From the NCBI GenBank assembly GCA_003168265.1, contig PMSV01000023.1, positions 384,001 through 448,000 on the forward strand: a DNA stretch of 64,000 nt. The letters are read 5' to 3'. The notes below the pieces were generated by a model. It had not been told where the DNA came from and did no database searches. It was given only the letters and a program-made list of their open reading frames with translations. Below, in pieces: positions 16,103-24,349 of the stretch. A program made the translations under genes and the position numbers. The DNA is from Chitinophagaceae bacterium (GTDB taxonomy: Bacteria > Bacteroidota > Bacteroidia > Chitinophagales > Chitinophagaceae). How positions within the stretch are numbered: position 1 is the stretch's first letter; every line of letters starts with the position of its first letter.

Positions 16103-16984
16103 ATGAAAAAATTGATCCTAGTGCCCATGGTATTGGGCTTTTTATTTTATACTGTTTCAAGTTGGGTTAAGGGTGCGAATGAACGACCTAAATCGGATTC
16201 AACTTCGGTCGATTCAGCCAATGTCCAGAAGAACTGGAAATTGGGGGTTCAAATGTGGACCTTCCATTATTTTCCCTTTATAACAGCACTTGAAAAAGTG
16301 GACAGTAGCGGTATCAAATACATCGAGGCTTTTCCCGGACAGAAACTGGGTGGGGGATTTCCCGGCGCTTTTGGTCCGGATATGAGCGATTCGGTCAAAA
16401 CCCAACTGAAGCAGTTGCTTCAGTCTAAGGGGATCAGTATCGTGGCGATGGGCGTGATCGTTCCACATACGATTGATGATTGGAAGAAATACTTTGATCT
16501 GGCCAAATACTTCGGGCTGAGTTATATAACGGCCGAACCCCTTAAGACCCAATGGAACCAGGTCGATAGTCTTGCCGGGTTATACGGGATCAGGGTAGCC
16601 ATCCATGACCATCCAAAACCAAATGTCTATTGGTCGCCCGATTCTGTTCTGGCTGCCACCACAGGGCATCCGAATATTGGCTCTTGCGCAGATGTGGGCC
16701 ACTGGGCTCGCAATGGCCTGAATCCTGTGGATTGCCTGAAGAAGCTGCAGGGTCATATATTTGGAGTTCATCTGAAAGACATCGTTGAATTCAACAATGT
16801 CAAAGCGCGGGATACAACCGTCGGACATGGGGTAGTTGATTTTCCGGCGGTATTTGCGGAACTGAAAAGACAGGGATTCAGCGGAATGCTTTCTATCGAA
16901 CAGGAAAGCAATTGGTATCATAATGTACCCGATGTGATCAATACGAGAAAATATTTTGAAGAGCAGGTGGCGAAATGGAAATAG
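16103..16984 (+). CDS. Secreted sugar phosphate isomerase/epimerase-like TIM-barrel protein
   Basis: The 293-residue protein has a signal peptide (MKKLILVPMVLGFLFYTVSS) and a xylose-isomerase-like TIM barrel. Visible strand-end motifs are IKYIEAFPG, YITAEPLKTQW, VAIHDHPKP, GSCADVGHWARNG, GVHLKDIVEF and MLSIEQESNW, which place metal-binding Glu, Asp and His residues at the usual points. Family members isomerise or epimerise free or derivatised sugars or cyclitols. Secreted copies are frequent in this phylum, and their substrates are mostly unknown. The gene stands alone, convergent with the gene at 17026. Confidence 0.85.
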   Translation: MKKLILVPMVLGFLFYTVSSWVKGANERPKSDSTSVDSANVQKNWKLGVQMWTFHYFPFITALEKVDSSGIKYIEAFPGQKLGGGFPGAFGPDMSDSVKTQLKQLLQSKGISIVAMGVIVPHTIDDWKKYFDLAKYFGLSYITAEPLKTQWNQVDSLAGLYGIRVAIHDHPKPNVYWSPDSVLAATTGHPNIGSCADVGHWARNGLNPVDCLKKLQGHIFGVHLKDIVEFNNVKARDTTVGHGVVDFPAVFAELKRQGFSGMLSIEQESNWYHNVPDVINTRKYFEEQVAKWK

Positions 16985-17025
16985 ATCATTATTGGCCGCA
17001 AACGTGGTATGCCCGCGGCCTTCGC

Positions 17026-18138
17026 TTAAATACCAGCGGTAAACTGGGAATGAATATAGTCGACTACCTCAGTGAGATTATTAGACTTTTCAAAAACGCG
17101 CAACTGACGGTCGGCACCTGTTCCATGTTCAAGGATCTTATGAACATAGTCAATAGACTGCCGGCTTCCCAGATCTATAGCGACATCGCTTACAAAATCC
17201 AAAAGCTCATAAATCAAAGCACGGGTATTTACTTCCTGTTGTTTTCCAAAATCGATCAAATGTCCTTCAATGCCATAACGGCTGGCGCGCCATTTATTTT
17301 CATTGATGAGCACCCTGGAATATTGTATGAAGTTCAGGTTTTGGGAATGCAGCTTGTAAATTTTAGCACAGATGGCCTGGAATAAAGCAGCAATGGAAAT
17401 GGTTTCCTGCACCGTCATCGGCACATCGCAGATACGGAATTCGACGGTATTATAAAAGGGATGCACCCGCAGATCCCACCATATTTTCTTGGCATTGTCA
17501 ATGCAATTGGTCTTGACAAGCAGTTTTACGTAATTTTCATAGGCCTCGATGCTTTCGAAATAGTCCGGGATACCGGTCCGTGGAAATTTATCGAAAACCT
17601 TTGTACGAAAGGATTTATACCCTGTTTTTCTTCCTTCCCAGAAAGGGGAATTCGTACTGAGGGCATAAATATGGGGCAGAAAATAGCGGGTGGAATTGGC
17701 AATATGGTTGGCCATCTCCCGGTTTTCCATGCCGACATGCACATGGAGACCGAAGATCAGGTTGCTCCGGGCTGCTTCCTGCAATTCATTTACGATCTCA
17801 TTATAACGGTCATGGTCGGTGATCAGTTGGTTTTCCCAGTGACTGAAGGGATGGGTTCCGGAAGCAGCAACCCATAATCCAAGGGAACCGGCAATATCGG
17901 AGATCGTTCGGCGCAGAAGGGCCACATCATTGAAGGCTTCATCAATATTCTGGCAAATGTCCGTGCCTACTTCCACAACCGCCTGGTGCATTTCAGCTTT
18001 GACTTTATCTTTTATAATCTTTTGTCCTTCATGAACGATCTTTTGTTCGTGGCTTCTAAGCTCCCTGGTCTGGGGATCGATGACCATATATTCTTCCTCT
18101 ACACCCAAGGTGAAATGCTTGTAGCTGATATTGCCCAT
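17026..18138 (-). CDS. GCS2-family carboxylate-amine ligase (YbdK type)
   Basis: The 370-residue protein matches the glutamate-cysteine ligase 2 fold: LGVEEEYMVIDPQTREL at the N-terminus (GVEEE at 12-16 for Mg-ATP), then EVGTDICQNI, SGTHPFSHW, IFGLHVHVGM, STNSPFWEGRKTGYKSFRT, WWDLRVHPFYNTVEFRICD and NKWRASRYGIEGHLID. Such enzymes join a carboxylate, usually gamma-glutamyl or similar, to an amine using ATP. E. coli YbdK has weak gamma-glutamylcysteine ligase activity, so the true substrates are open. It is the last of three closely spaced minus-strand genes (29-base gap to the ATP-grasp gene). Confidence 0.93.
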   Translation of the reverse strand: MGNISYKHFTLGVEEEYMVIDPQTRELRSHEQKIVHEGQKIIKDKVKAEMHQAVVEVGTDICQNIDEAFNDVALLRRTISDIAGSLGLWVAASGTHPFSHWENQLITDHDRYNEIVNELQEAARSNLIFGLHVHVGMENREMANHIANSTRYFLPHIYALSTNSPFWEGRKTGYKSFRTKVFDKFPRTGIPDYFESIEAYENYVKLLVKTNCIDNAKKIWWDLRVHPFYNTVEFRICDVPMTVQETISIAALFQAICAKIYKLHSQNLNFIQYSRVLINENKWRASRYGIEGHLIDFGKQQEVNTRALIYELLDFVSDVAIDLGSRQSIDYVHKILEHGTGADRQLRVFEKSNNLTEVVDYIHSQFTAGI

Positions 18139-18167
18139 GTGTATTAGGTTTTAATATGTTTGGCTCT

Positions 18168-19124
18168 CTAATAAAGCGGCAGTCCGGCCGTGCTTTTCTT
18201 CAGGTATTCGCCCCAGGTAAGATTATCCGCTCCTTCCTTATGTTCAAATGCCCTTTCTATTGCATATTGAGCAGCGGTTTCAACTACCCAATTGAAGTTG
18301 TCTTCACCAACGCTCGTTCGCTCGGCATCGGGAGCAGGATTGCAAAAATCGATGGCGTAAGGAATGCCGTCGCGCAGAGCCAGTTCCACTGTATTGAAAT
18401 CATATCCCAGGTATTTATTGATCCTCAGTACGATTTCTTCCATTTGCCTGAGTCTTTCTTCACCGGGGCTGAAACTTGCCTGATAGCGCAGGTGATGTGG
18501 ATTGCGCGGCTCATAAGGCATGATGCGCACGTATTTGCCTCCAATGCAGTAGCAGCGGTAATACTCATCGAAAACGATCTCTTCCTGCAAAAGCATCACC
18601 AGTTTCCCCGTTTCGGAATGTTTTTGATAAAAATCATCGGCGTTCTCAAGACGGTAGACATTTTTCCATCCACCACCCGCGAAGGGTTTCATATATGCCG
18701 GAAATCCTACATATTGAAAGATATTCGCCCAGTCAAACGGATAAGCCAGGTTGGCGAAGGATTGTTCGCTCGTATCTTCAGGATGGTCCCTGGAAGGCAG
18801 GATAACTGTCTTGGGCACCGGCACCCCAATTCTGGTTGCAAGGCAATTGTTGAAGAATTTTTCGTCGGCACTCCACCAGAATGGATTGTTGATGACTGCG
18901 GATCCGCAGAGGGCTGCGTTTTTGAGGAATGCACGGTAAAATGGAACATCCTGTGATATCCGGTCGATGATCACATCGTATCCGCTTCCTTCACCCTGAA
19001 CGACTTTATCGATTCTTACGGGTTCAGCCACCACTCCTTCGATATGCTGCCCATTTACTTTTTCCACAAAAGCCATAGGAAAGCTCCTCTCTTTTCCGAA
19101 AAGAACACCAATCTTTTTTGACAT
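18168..19124 (-). CDS. ATP-grasp family ligase
   Basis: The 318-residue protein starts like D-Ala-D-Ala/RimK-type ATP-grasp enzymes (MSKKIGVLFGKERSFPMAFV). It shows NNPFWWSADEKFFNNCLATR, IGVPVPKTVILPS, a grasp lysine in YVGFPAYMKPFAGGGWKNVY, LQEEIVFDEYYRCYCIGGKY and, near the end, NTVELALRDGIPYAIDFCNP, whose Glu/Asp/Asn residues bind Mg-ATP. These enzymes form amide or peptide bonds by acyl-phosphate. It lies between the esterase gene (27-base gap) and the GCS2-family ligase, so two different amide ligases are co-expressed. I do not recognise a named subfamily. Confidence 0.85.
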   Translation of the reverse strand: MSKKIGVLFGKERSFPMAFVEKVNGQHIEGVVAEPVRIDKVVQGEGSGYDVIIDRISQDVPFYRAFLKNAALCGSAVINNPFWWSADEKFFNNCLATRIGVPVPKTVILPSRDHPEDTSEQSFANLAYPFDWANIFQYVGFPAYMKPFAGGGWKNVYRLENADDFYQKHSETGKLVMLLQEEIVFDEYYRCYCIGGKYVRIMPYEPRNPHHLRYQASFSPGEERLRQMEEIVLRINKYLGYDFNTVELALRDGIPYAIDFCNPAPDAERTSVGEDNFNWVVETAAQYAIERAFEHKEGADNLTWGEYLKKSTAGLPLY

Positions 19125-19151
19125 GGTATGTTGGTTTTAGTGTATCAAAAG

Positions 19152-19871
19152 CTATTGGTCCATCAGCGACAAATACTGGGGAAACATTTCCTTCCAGACA
19201 GGCCAGTCGTGATTGGCATTTGGCCTGATGTCCAGCCAATGTTGGATATTCTTCCTGTTCAAAATCTCACTTAATTGCTCGTTGTCCCCCCTGCAACTGT
19301 CAAATTCCGCTGTTCCCAATACAATTCCCATTTTCCAGAGGTCGGGATCATTGTCACTGGGGATGTAATCCATTGGATTATTATAATAAACCGTATCGTC
19401 ATAATATCCGTCCAGAAATTGTCGCATGTCGAACGCCCCGCTCATCGGAAAGCAATAATTGCAAACCGAAGGGTGGCGGAAAGCAAAATTTACGGCATGA
19501 TACCCACCGAAACTGCAACCGGCTGTGGCCACCTGCGCATGGCCTGTTTCATTTTGCGCCCTGCTGACGACTTCTTCTAAAATGAGGCGGTCATACAATG
19601 TGTGATTATATGCCCTGACCGATGGATGAACCGATTTATTATACCAGCTTTCCGCATCAAAGCTGCCCGGGCAATAAATTTTTACTTTACCATTATCGAT
19701 AAACCATTCGACCGAACCGATGAGTCCCATGTCCTTATTTTCATAATAACTTCCTTTGGATGTGGGAAAAAGAATTACCGGTTGCCCGCTATGGCCAAAT
19801 ACCAATAAATCCATATCTCTTCCGATTGCCGGTGAATACCACCTGTGATAATTTTCTTCCATATGGTTCAA
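19152..19871 (-). CDS. Alpha/beta-hydrolase of the esterase-D/putative-esterase family
   Basis: The 239-residue cytoplasmic protein has the nucleophile elbow AGCSFGGYHA (Ser120), a likely acid at Asp191 (TAEFDSCRG) and histidine at 221 (NANHDWPVW). WYSPAIGRDMDLLVFGHSGQ is typical of this family, which hydrolyses thioesters or esters of acyl carriers and small molecules. It has no signal peptide. It leads the three-gene minus-strand set with the ATP-grasp and GCS2-family genes, and it faces a second esterase across 87 bases, so both directions probably share one promoter region. Confidence 0.88.
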   Translation of the reverse strand: MNHMEENYHRWYSPAIGRDMDLLVFGHSGQPVILFPTSKGSYYENKDMGLIGSVEWFIDNGKVKIYCPGSFDAESWYNKSVHPSVRAYNHTLYDRLILEEVVSRAQNETGHAQVATAGCSFGGYHAVNFAFRHPSVCNYCFPMSGAFDMRQFLDGYYDDTVYYNNPMDYIPSDNDPDLWKMGIVLGTAEFDSCRGDNEQLSEILNRKNIQHWLDIRPNANHDWPVWKEMFPQYLSLMDQ

Positions 19872-19958
19872 ATTTATTTTTAAATGCAGAAAGAAACAAA
19901 TCGTTTATTTGCAGGGTAAACCAAAACTAATGTTTAAACCAGGTCGGGAATACACTCT

Positions 19959-20756
19959 ATGATCCTTTCAATGAAAGAAGAGAGAACGCTGGACTCGGAA
20001 AACCTGGGAAGGGAAGTTCAGGTTGATTTTTACCTGCCAGGCAATGTGCATCACTCCTCAGACATCAGTTTGCTGCTGATCAATGATGGCCAGGATCTGG
20101 AAAAATTGGGACTCCAGAAAATGCTCCAGGAGCTATATCGGGGCAATAAAATTGAACCCCTGCTTTGCGTCGGAATACATGCCGGAAAGTTGAGAAAGAG
20201 CGAATATGGCACGGCAAGAGTTTTGGATTACAGGGGTAGGGGGGACCGTGCTGCCGCGTATACCCGTTTTGTTTTGGATGAACTGATGCCTTTTATAAGG
20301 TCTGATTTCCTCATACCTGATTTTAAGGAAAAGGCCTTTGCCGGGTTCTCCCTCGGTGGTTTGAGCGCTCTTGATATTTGCTGGAATAACCCTTTAGAAT
20401 TCTCGAAAGTGGGTATTTTTTCAGGTTCTTTTTGGTGGAGAACAAAGGACCAGGATGAAGAAGATTATAGCGACGACCTGCACAGGATCATTCACCAGGA
20501 AATCCGAAATGGCAAGTATTACCCCTGGCTCAGGTTTTTCTTTGAATGTGGCGCAGCAGATGAAAAAGATGACCGCAACAACAACGGCATTATCGACTCC
20601 ATTGATGATACGCAGGACCTGATTGCCGAATTAGTCAAAAAAGGCTATGACGGGAAGAAGGATATTCATTATCTGCAAATTGATGATGGGAAACATGATA
20701 TCCCTACCTGGAAACGGGCAATGCCTGATTTCCTGAAATGGGGATGGGGCATCTAA
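19959..20756 (+). CDS. Enterochelin-esterase-like alpha/beta-hydrolase with an EF-hand-type loop
   Basis: The 265-residue protein carries FAGFSLGGLSALD (Ser131 in GFSLGG), a late histidine (GKHDIPTWKRAM, His246), and family motifs LLINDGQDLEKLG and YTRFVLDELMPFIRSDF. A 12-residue stretch from Asp205 to Asp216 (DRNNNGIIDSID) matches the calcium-binding EF-hand loop at every ligand position. Relatives hydrolyse siderophore or other polyester bonds. It is divergent from the first esterase and, by position, belongs to the same module. The start could also be Met5 at 19971. The calcium role is inferred. Confidence 0.87.
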   Translation: MILSMKEERTLDSENLGREVQVDFYLPGNVHHSSDISLLLINDGQDLEKLGLQKMLQELYRGNKIEPLLCVGIHAGKLRKSEYGTARVLDYRGRGDRAAAYTRFVLDELMPFIRSDFLIPDFKEKAFAGFSLGGLSALDICWNNPLEFSKVGIFSGSFWWRTKDQDEEDYSDDLHRIIHQEIRNGKYYPWLRFFFECGAADEKDDRNNNGIIDSIDDTQDLIAELVKKGYDGKKDIHYLQIDDGKHDIPTWKRAMPDFLKWGWGI

Positions 20757-20812
20757 CTTAATATTTCTCGCTTAATATTTCCGGCAAAATATTTCTAACT
20801 AAACATTTCTCT
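20757..20812. repeat. 14-bp imperfect tandem repeat, four copies, at the convergent end of dnaJ
   Basis: Units CTTAATATTTCTCG (20757), CTTAATATTTCCGG (20771), CAAAATATTTCTAA (20785) and CTAAACATTTCTCT (20799) follow each other directly. The last unit enters the dnaJ C-terminal codons. The region lies between two convergent genes. It is probably slippage-derived. Confidence 0.6.
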
Positions 20813-21949
20813 GACCTTATCAAAAAAACTCCTGTCAGTTTTATCGGGCTTTGGCTGGAAATTCTGGGAATTATTTAATTTTTCCAGTATGGCTTTTTCT
20901 TCAGGGGTCAGAATTTGAGGTGTCCATACATTGACATGTATCAACTGATCTCCTTTTTCATAGGAGTTTACGCCTGGAAATCCTTTTCCTTTAAGCCTGA
21001 AAATCTTTCCGCTCTGGGTGCCCGGAGGGATTTTGATTTTCGCTTTCCCGTCGATGGTAGGAACTTCAACCTGGATCCCGAATGCGGCATCGGGGAAACT
21101 GAGATAGAGCTCAAAAGCAACATTCATTCCATCCCTGTGGAGTTCAGCATGTTGTTCTTCTTCGATTAATATGATCAGGTCTCCGTTGGGGCCGCCTCTT
21201 TCGCCTGCATTGCCTCTTCCTCCTACGCTTAATTGCATACCTTCCTGAACACCGGAAGGGATATCGATCGTAACCGTCTCTTCGCCATAAATCCTTCCCT
21301 CTCCTTTGCAGACCGTGCATTTTGATGTTACAATAGTTCCTTCTCCATTACAGGTAGGACAGGTGGTAACGGTCTGCATTTGGCCCAGAAAGGTATTGCT
21401 CACTCTTCTGACCTGTCCGCTTCCTCCGCAGGTTCCGCAGGTTTGCATGCTGCCCTTGTCCTTGGCTCCGCTGCCTCCACAGGTCTGACAGCCGATATAT
21501 TTCTTAACCTTTATATTCTTTGTAATGCCTTTTGCGATCTCTTCAAAATTCAACTTGATCTTTACACGGAGATTGCTACCTCTTACGCCACGGGAACGTG
21601 TATTGCCTCCACCTCTGCGACCGCCGCCGAAAAAGCTGCCGAATACGTCTTCCCCAAATATGTCACCGAACTGGCTGAAGATATCATCCATATTCATTCC
21701 TGATCCGCTGAAGCCCCCACGATTGTTCAAACCCGCATGTCCATAGCGATCATATTGGGCCCTTTTATCGGAATCACTCAAAACTTCATAAGCTTCAGCA
21801 GATTCTTTGAATTTTTCCTCGGCAGCCTTATCGCCGGGATTCCGGTCAGGATGAAATTGCATGGCCACTTTGCGATAGGCTTTTTTAATCTCCTCCGCCG
21901 GAGCGCTTTTGGACACCCCTAAAACCTCGTAATAATCTCTTTTGGACAT
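20795..21949 (-). CDS. dnaJ: Chaperone protein DnaJ
   Basis: The 384-residue co-chaperone has the J domain (1-70, HPD at 33-35 in [10 protein letters not shown]), a Gly/Phe-rich linker (about 75-125), and a zinc region with four CxxCxGxG motifs (Cys at 154/157, 171/174, 197/200 and 211/214). It ends with the C-terminal peptide-binding domains. It delivers unfolded clients to DnaK and stimulates its ATPase. It follows grpE with a gap of about 40 bases, an ordinary grpE-dnaJ pair; dnaK is not in the window. Confidence 0.97.
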   Translation of the reverse strand: MSKRDYYEVLGVSKSAPAEEIKKAYRKVAMQFHPDRNPGDKAAEEKFKESAEAYEVLSDSDKRAQYDRYGHAGLNNRGGFSGSGMNMDDIFSQFGDIFGEDVFGSFFGGGRRGGGNTRSRGVRGSNLRVKIKLNFEEIAKGITKNIKVKKYIGCQTCGGSGAKDKGSMQTCGTCGGSGQVRRVSNTFLGQMQTVTTCPTCNGEGTIVTSKCTVCKGEGRIYGEETVTIDIPSGVQEGMQLSVGGRGNAGERGGPNGDLIILIEEEQHAELHRDGMNVAFELYLSFPDAAFGIQVEVPTIDGKAKIKIPPGTQSGKIFRLKGKGFPGVNSYEKGDQLIHVNVWTPQILTPEEKAILEKLNNSQNFQPKPDKTDRSFFDKVREMFS

Positions 21950-21988
21950 ATTAAGACTTCTACTATGATCAACCGATCTTATTAATTT

Positions 21989-22600
21989 TTATTTTCCGAC
22001 AACCACTCTGGCAAAACGGATGATCTTATTATTCAGGTAATAGCCCTTTTGCACTTCATCAATGACCTTCCCTTTAAGGTTTTCTGATGGAGCCGGAATT
22101 TCTGTAATCGCTTCATGTTTCTCCACATCGAAATCGGTCTTGAGACTCTCCATAGGCTTCAACCCTTTACTATACAATACCGATCTCAATTTATTGAATA
22201 CCAATTGAACACCTTCTCTTAACTGCGTGTCACCGCTTTGTTGCAATTGTTTTTCGGCACGGTCACAGTCATCAAGGACATCTAATAGTGAACCAATCAC
22301 TTCTTTGCCTGCAGTCTGGATCAATTCCAACCTTTCCCGGGCATTTCTCTTCTTGTAATTGTCGAATTCCGCAACCAGACGCAGATACTTATCCTTCTGA
22401 TCCTGAAGCTCCTGGCTTAATTTTTCGATGACGTTCCCCTCAGCAATTTCATCGTTCAGATAAGAGGTTCCGGAGAGATTCTCGTCTGCATTGATACCTG
22501 TATCCTGGTCATCATAAGCGTTTTCCTTATTACTTGTCTCCTTATCTTGTGTTTTTTCCTGTATTTTTTCTTGCATTTTTTCCTTCATTTTTTCTTGCAT
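21989..22600 (-). CDS. grpE: Nucleotide exchange factor GrpE
   Basis: The protein (203 residues if the first ATG is used) has a long charged N-terminal tail, a coiled coil (about 65-110, KLSQELQDQKDKYLRLVAEF, then DNYKKRNARERLEL), and the GrpE beta domain (LREGVQLVFNKLRSVLYSKG; HEAITEIPAPSENLKGKVID; KGYYLNNKIIRFARVVVGK). It releases ADP from DnaK. The first 20 residues are five repeats of a four-residue unit (xQEK), encoded by five 12-bp repeats, with in-frame ATG codons at residues 1, 5 and 9. The true start is therefore uncertain. Confidence 0.95.
   Translation of the reverse strand: MQEKMKEKMQEKIQEKTQDKETSNKENAYDDQDTGINADENLSGTSYLNDEIAEGNVIEKLSQELQDQKDKYLRLVAEFDNYKKRNARERLELIQTAGKEVIGSLLDVLDDCDRAEKQLQQSGDTQLREGVQLVFNKLRSVLYSKGLKPMESLKTDFDVEKHEAITEIPAPSENLKGKVIDEVQKGYYLNNKIIRFARVVVGK
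22541..22600 (-). repeat. Five 12-bp repeats at the start of grpE
   Basis: On the minus strand the first 60 bases of grpE repeat a 12-bp unit near ATGCAAGAAAAA. It encodes MQEK, MKEK, MQEK, IQEK, TQDK. Because each unit is 12 bases, copy number can change without a frameshift. Confidence 0.75.
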
Positions 22601-22726
22601 TGAACTTTATATTGGCATATTAAAATGGATGCAAAGGTAGGGGAGTCAAGAATTTTGCCAACTTCATTTTAGGACAAAATGTCTTGAATTTGAACTCTTT
22701 CGCCAAAAAAGCGGGTATTTTTGCCG

Positions 22727-23899
22727 ATGGTTAAAATCTTTCTGAAAAGCAGGATCAGTCATCGCATAGAAAGAGGGCATCCCTGGATATTTGGAAATGA
22801 AATAGAAAGGATTGAGGGAGAGCCTGCAGGGGGTGAAATAGTGGATGTTTTTTTCCATAACCGTAAATTCGCCGGCCGGGGATATATAAATCCAAAGTCC
22901 CAGATTGCCGTGAGGTTGTTAACCTGGGACAAAAGCGAACAAATAAACCATGAGTTTTTTTTCAGGAGGATCCGGGATGCCTGGCAATACAGAATAAAAA
23001 TCGGCTTTAAAAACTCATTTAGGCTGGTTTTCGGAGAGGCAGATTTCCTGCCCGCCCTGGTAATAGACAAATTCGAAGGCTATTTTGTGTTACAGACTCT
23101 ATCCTTAGGGATGGACAAATGGAAGGAAACCATTGTAGCGGTTTTGAATGATTTATTCCGGCCTCTTGGTATTTATGAACGAAACGATGTTCCCGTTCGG
23201 GAGTTGGAAGGATTGACCCAGGTCAAGGGATTTCTATCTGAGCCATTTGATACGAGGATAAGGATTGAGGAGAATGGCCTTCAGTTTTTGGTGGATGTAG
23301 AGAATGGGCAGAAAACAGGTTATTTTCTGGATCAACAGGAAAATCGAAAAGAAATACGCCATATCGTAAAAGGGGCCGAGGTGCTCGGCGCCTTCTCTTA
23401 TACGGGCAGTTTTGAAGTTCAAGCGGCGCATTTCGGAGCAAAGAATGTTCTTGGGTTCGATATCTCTCCACTGGCTGTCGAAATGGCCAATCAAAATGCG
23501 GCACTAAATGGCATGGAAGCTTCTTGTCGTTTTGAACAGGCTAATGCCTTCGACATACTGAAAAAATTCACCAGGGATAAAAGTTCATTCGATGTGGTCA
23601 TGCTGGATCCACCCGCCTTCACTAAAAGCAGGGAGAATATTGAAAATGCGGTACGCGGTTATAAGGAAATCAATTTGCGTGGTATCAAGCTTGTTAAACC
23701 GGGAGGGTTCCTTGTAACTTCATCCTGTACCAACCTGGTGAGCCCGGAATTATTCCTATCGACCATTGATTCGGCGGCCCATGATGCTAAGCGGAAATTG
23801 AGGCAGGTGGTCTTTCGGACCCAATCCCCCGATCATCCAATTATGAGCAACCTGGAAAATACGAACTACCTGAAATTTCTGATTGCGGAGATATTGTAG
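22727..23899 (+). CDS. RlmI-like class I SAM-dependent rRNA methyltransferase
   Basis: The protein (390 residues from the ATG at 22727; a TTG two codons earlier is rejected) has an N-terminal PUA domain (MVKIFLKSRISHRIERGHPW), an EEHEH-type region and a C-terminal Rossmann methyltransferase domain. Motif I is VLGAFSYTGSFEVQAAHFGA, followed by VLGFDISPLAVEMANQNAAL, the catalytic DVVMLDPPAFTKS and LVTSSCTNL with the cysteine expected in m5C enzymes. E. coli RlmI methylates C1962 of 23S rRNA. The same site is likely here, but that is inference. The gene is divergent from grpE. Confidence 0.9.
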   Translation: MVKIFLKSRISHRIERGHPWIFGNEIERIEGEPAGGEIVDVFFHNRKFAGRGYINPKSQIAVRLLTWDKSEQINHEFFFRRIRDAWQYRIKIGFKNSFRLVFGEADFLPALVIDKFEGYFVLQTLSLGMDKWKETIVAVLNDLFRPLGIYERNDVPVRELEGLTQVKGFLSEPFDTRIRIEENGLQFLVDVENGQKTGYFLDQQENRKEIRHIVKGAEVLGAFSYTGSFEVQAAHFGAKNVLGFDISPLAVEMANQNAALNGMEASCRFEQANAFDILKKFTRDKSSFDVVMLDPPAFTKSRENIENAVRGYKEINLRGIKLVKPGGFLVTSSCTNLVSPELFLSTIDSAAHDAKRKLRQVVFRTQSPDHPIMSNLENTNYLKFLIAEIL

Positions 23900-23904
23900 A
23901 GAAG

Positions 23905-24249
23905 CTATTTATTAACCTGAAACTTTCCTGACTCAATCATCCTCCCCTGAGAGTCCTTGAGCTGAAAGATATAGATCCCCCTTGTGTATTCGGTTAGGTT
24001 GACAATGGAACGATTGTTTACCTGGGTTTCAAAAACTTTCTTTCCCATGAAATTATAGATCTGGAAGGAAAAGCCTCTGTCGGTCTCTTTCAGGAAATCA
24101 AAAGTAATCTGTGAAGTAGCCGGATTGGGGTAAAATTTTACATGCCTGGCAAGATCAGGTTCCTGTGAGCCAGCCAAAACATTCTGGTTCTGGCTTTTCA
24201 CCTGAATAGATGTCAGTAGGGTAATGAACAGTATGTAAAAAATCCTCAT
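23905..24249 (-). CDS. Small T9SS sorting-domain-only protein
   Basis: The start at 24249 (MRIFYILFITLLTSIQVKSQ) gives a signal peptide. An upstream in-frame ATG at 24297 would hide it. The mature protein is only about 94 residues, nearly all a type A T9SS C-terminal domain: VKFYPNPATSQITFDFLKE, YNFMGKKVFETQV, LTEYTRGIYIFQLKDSQGR and a final FQVNK. There is almost no cargo domain, so it may be a structural or linker protein, or a remnant of a larger one. It lies 100 bases from the PorP/SprF-like gene on the same strand. Confidence 0.82.
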   Translation of the reverse strand: MRIFYILFITLLTSIQVKSQNQNVLAGSQEPDLARHVKFYPNPATSQITFDFLKETDRGFSFQIYNFMGKKVFETQVNNRSIVNLTEYTRGIYIFQLKDSQGRMIESGKFQVNK

Positions 24250-24349
24250 AGGCGAACCTGGGCTTTTACAAAATTCAAAATAGCCAAATATACCCAAAAT
24301 TACAAATTAGTCCGATACAAAAATCAAAAAAACTACCGGATTTAAATCA

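Noticed and set aside
17461-17877. A 138-residue plus-strand frame over the GCS2-family gene
   Set aside because: It is antisense to an intact, motif-complete ligase.
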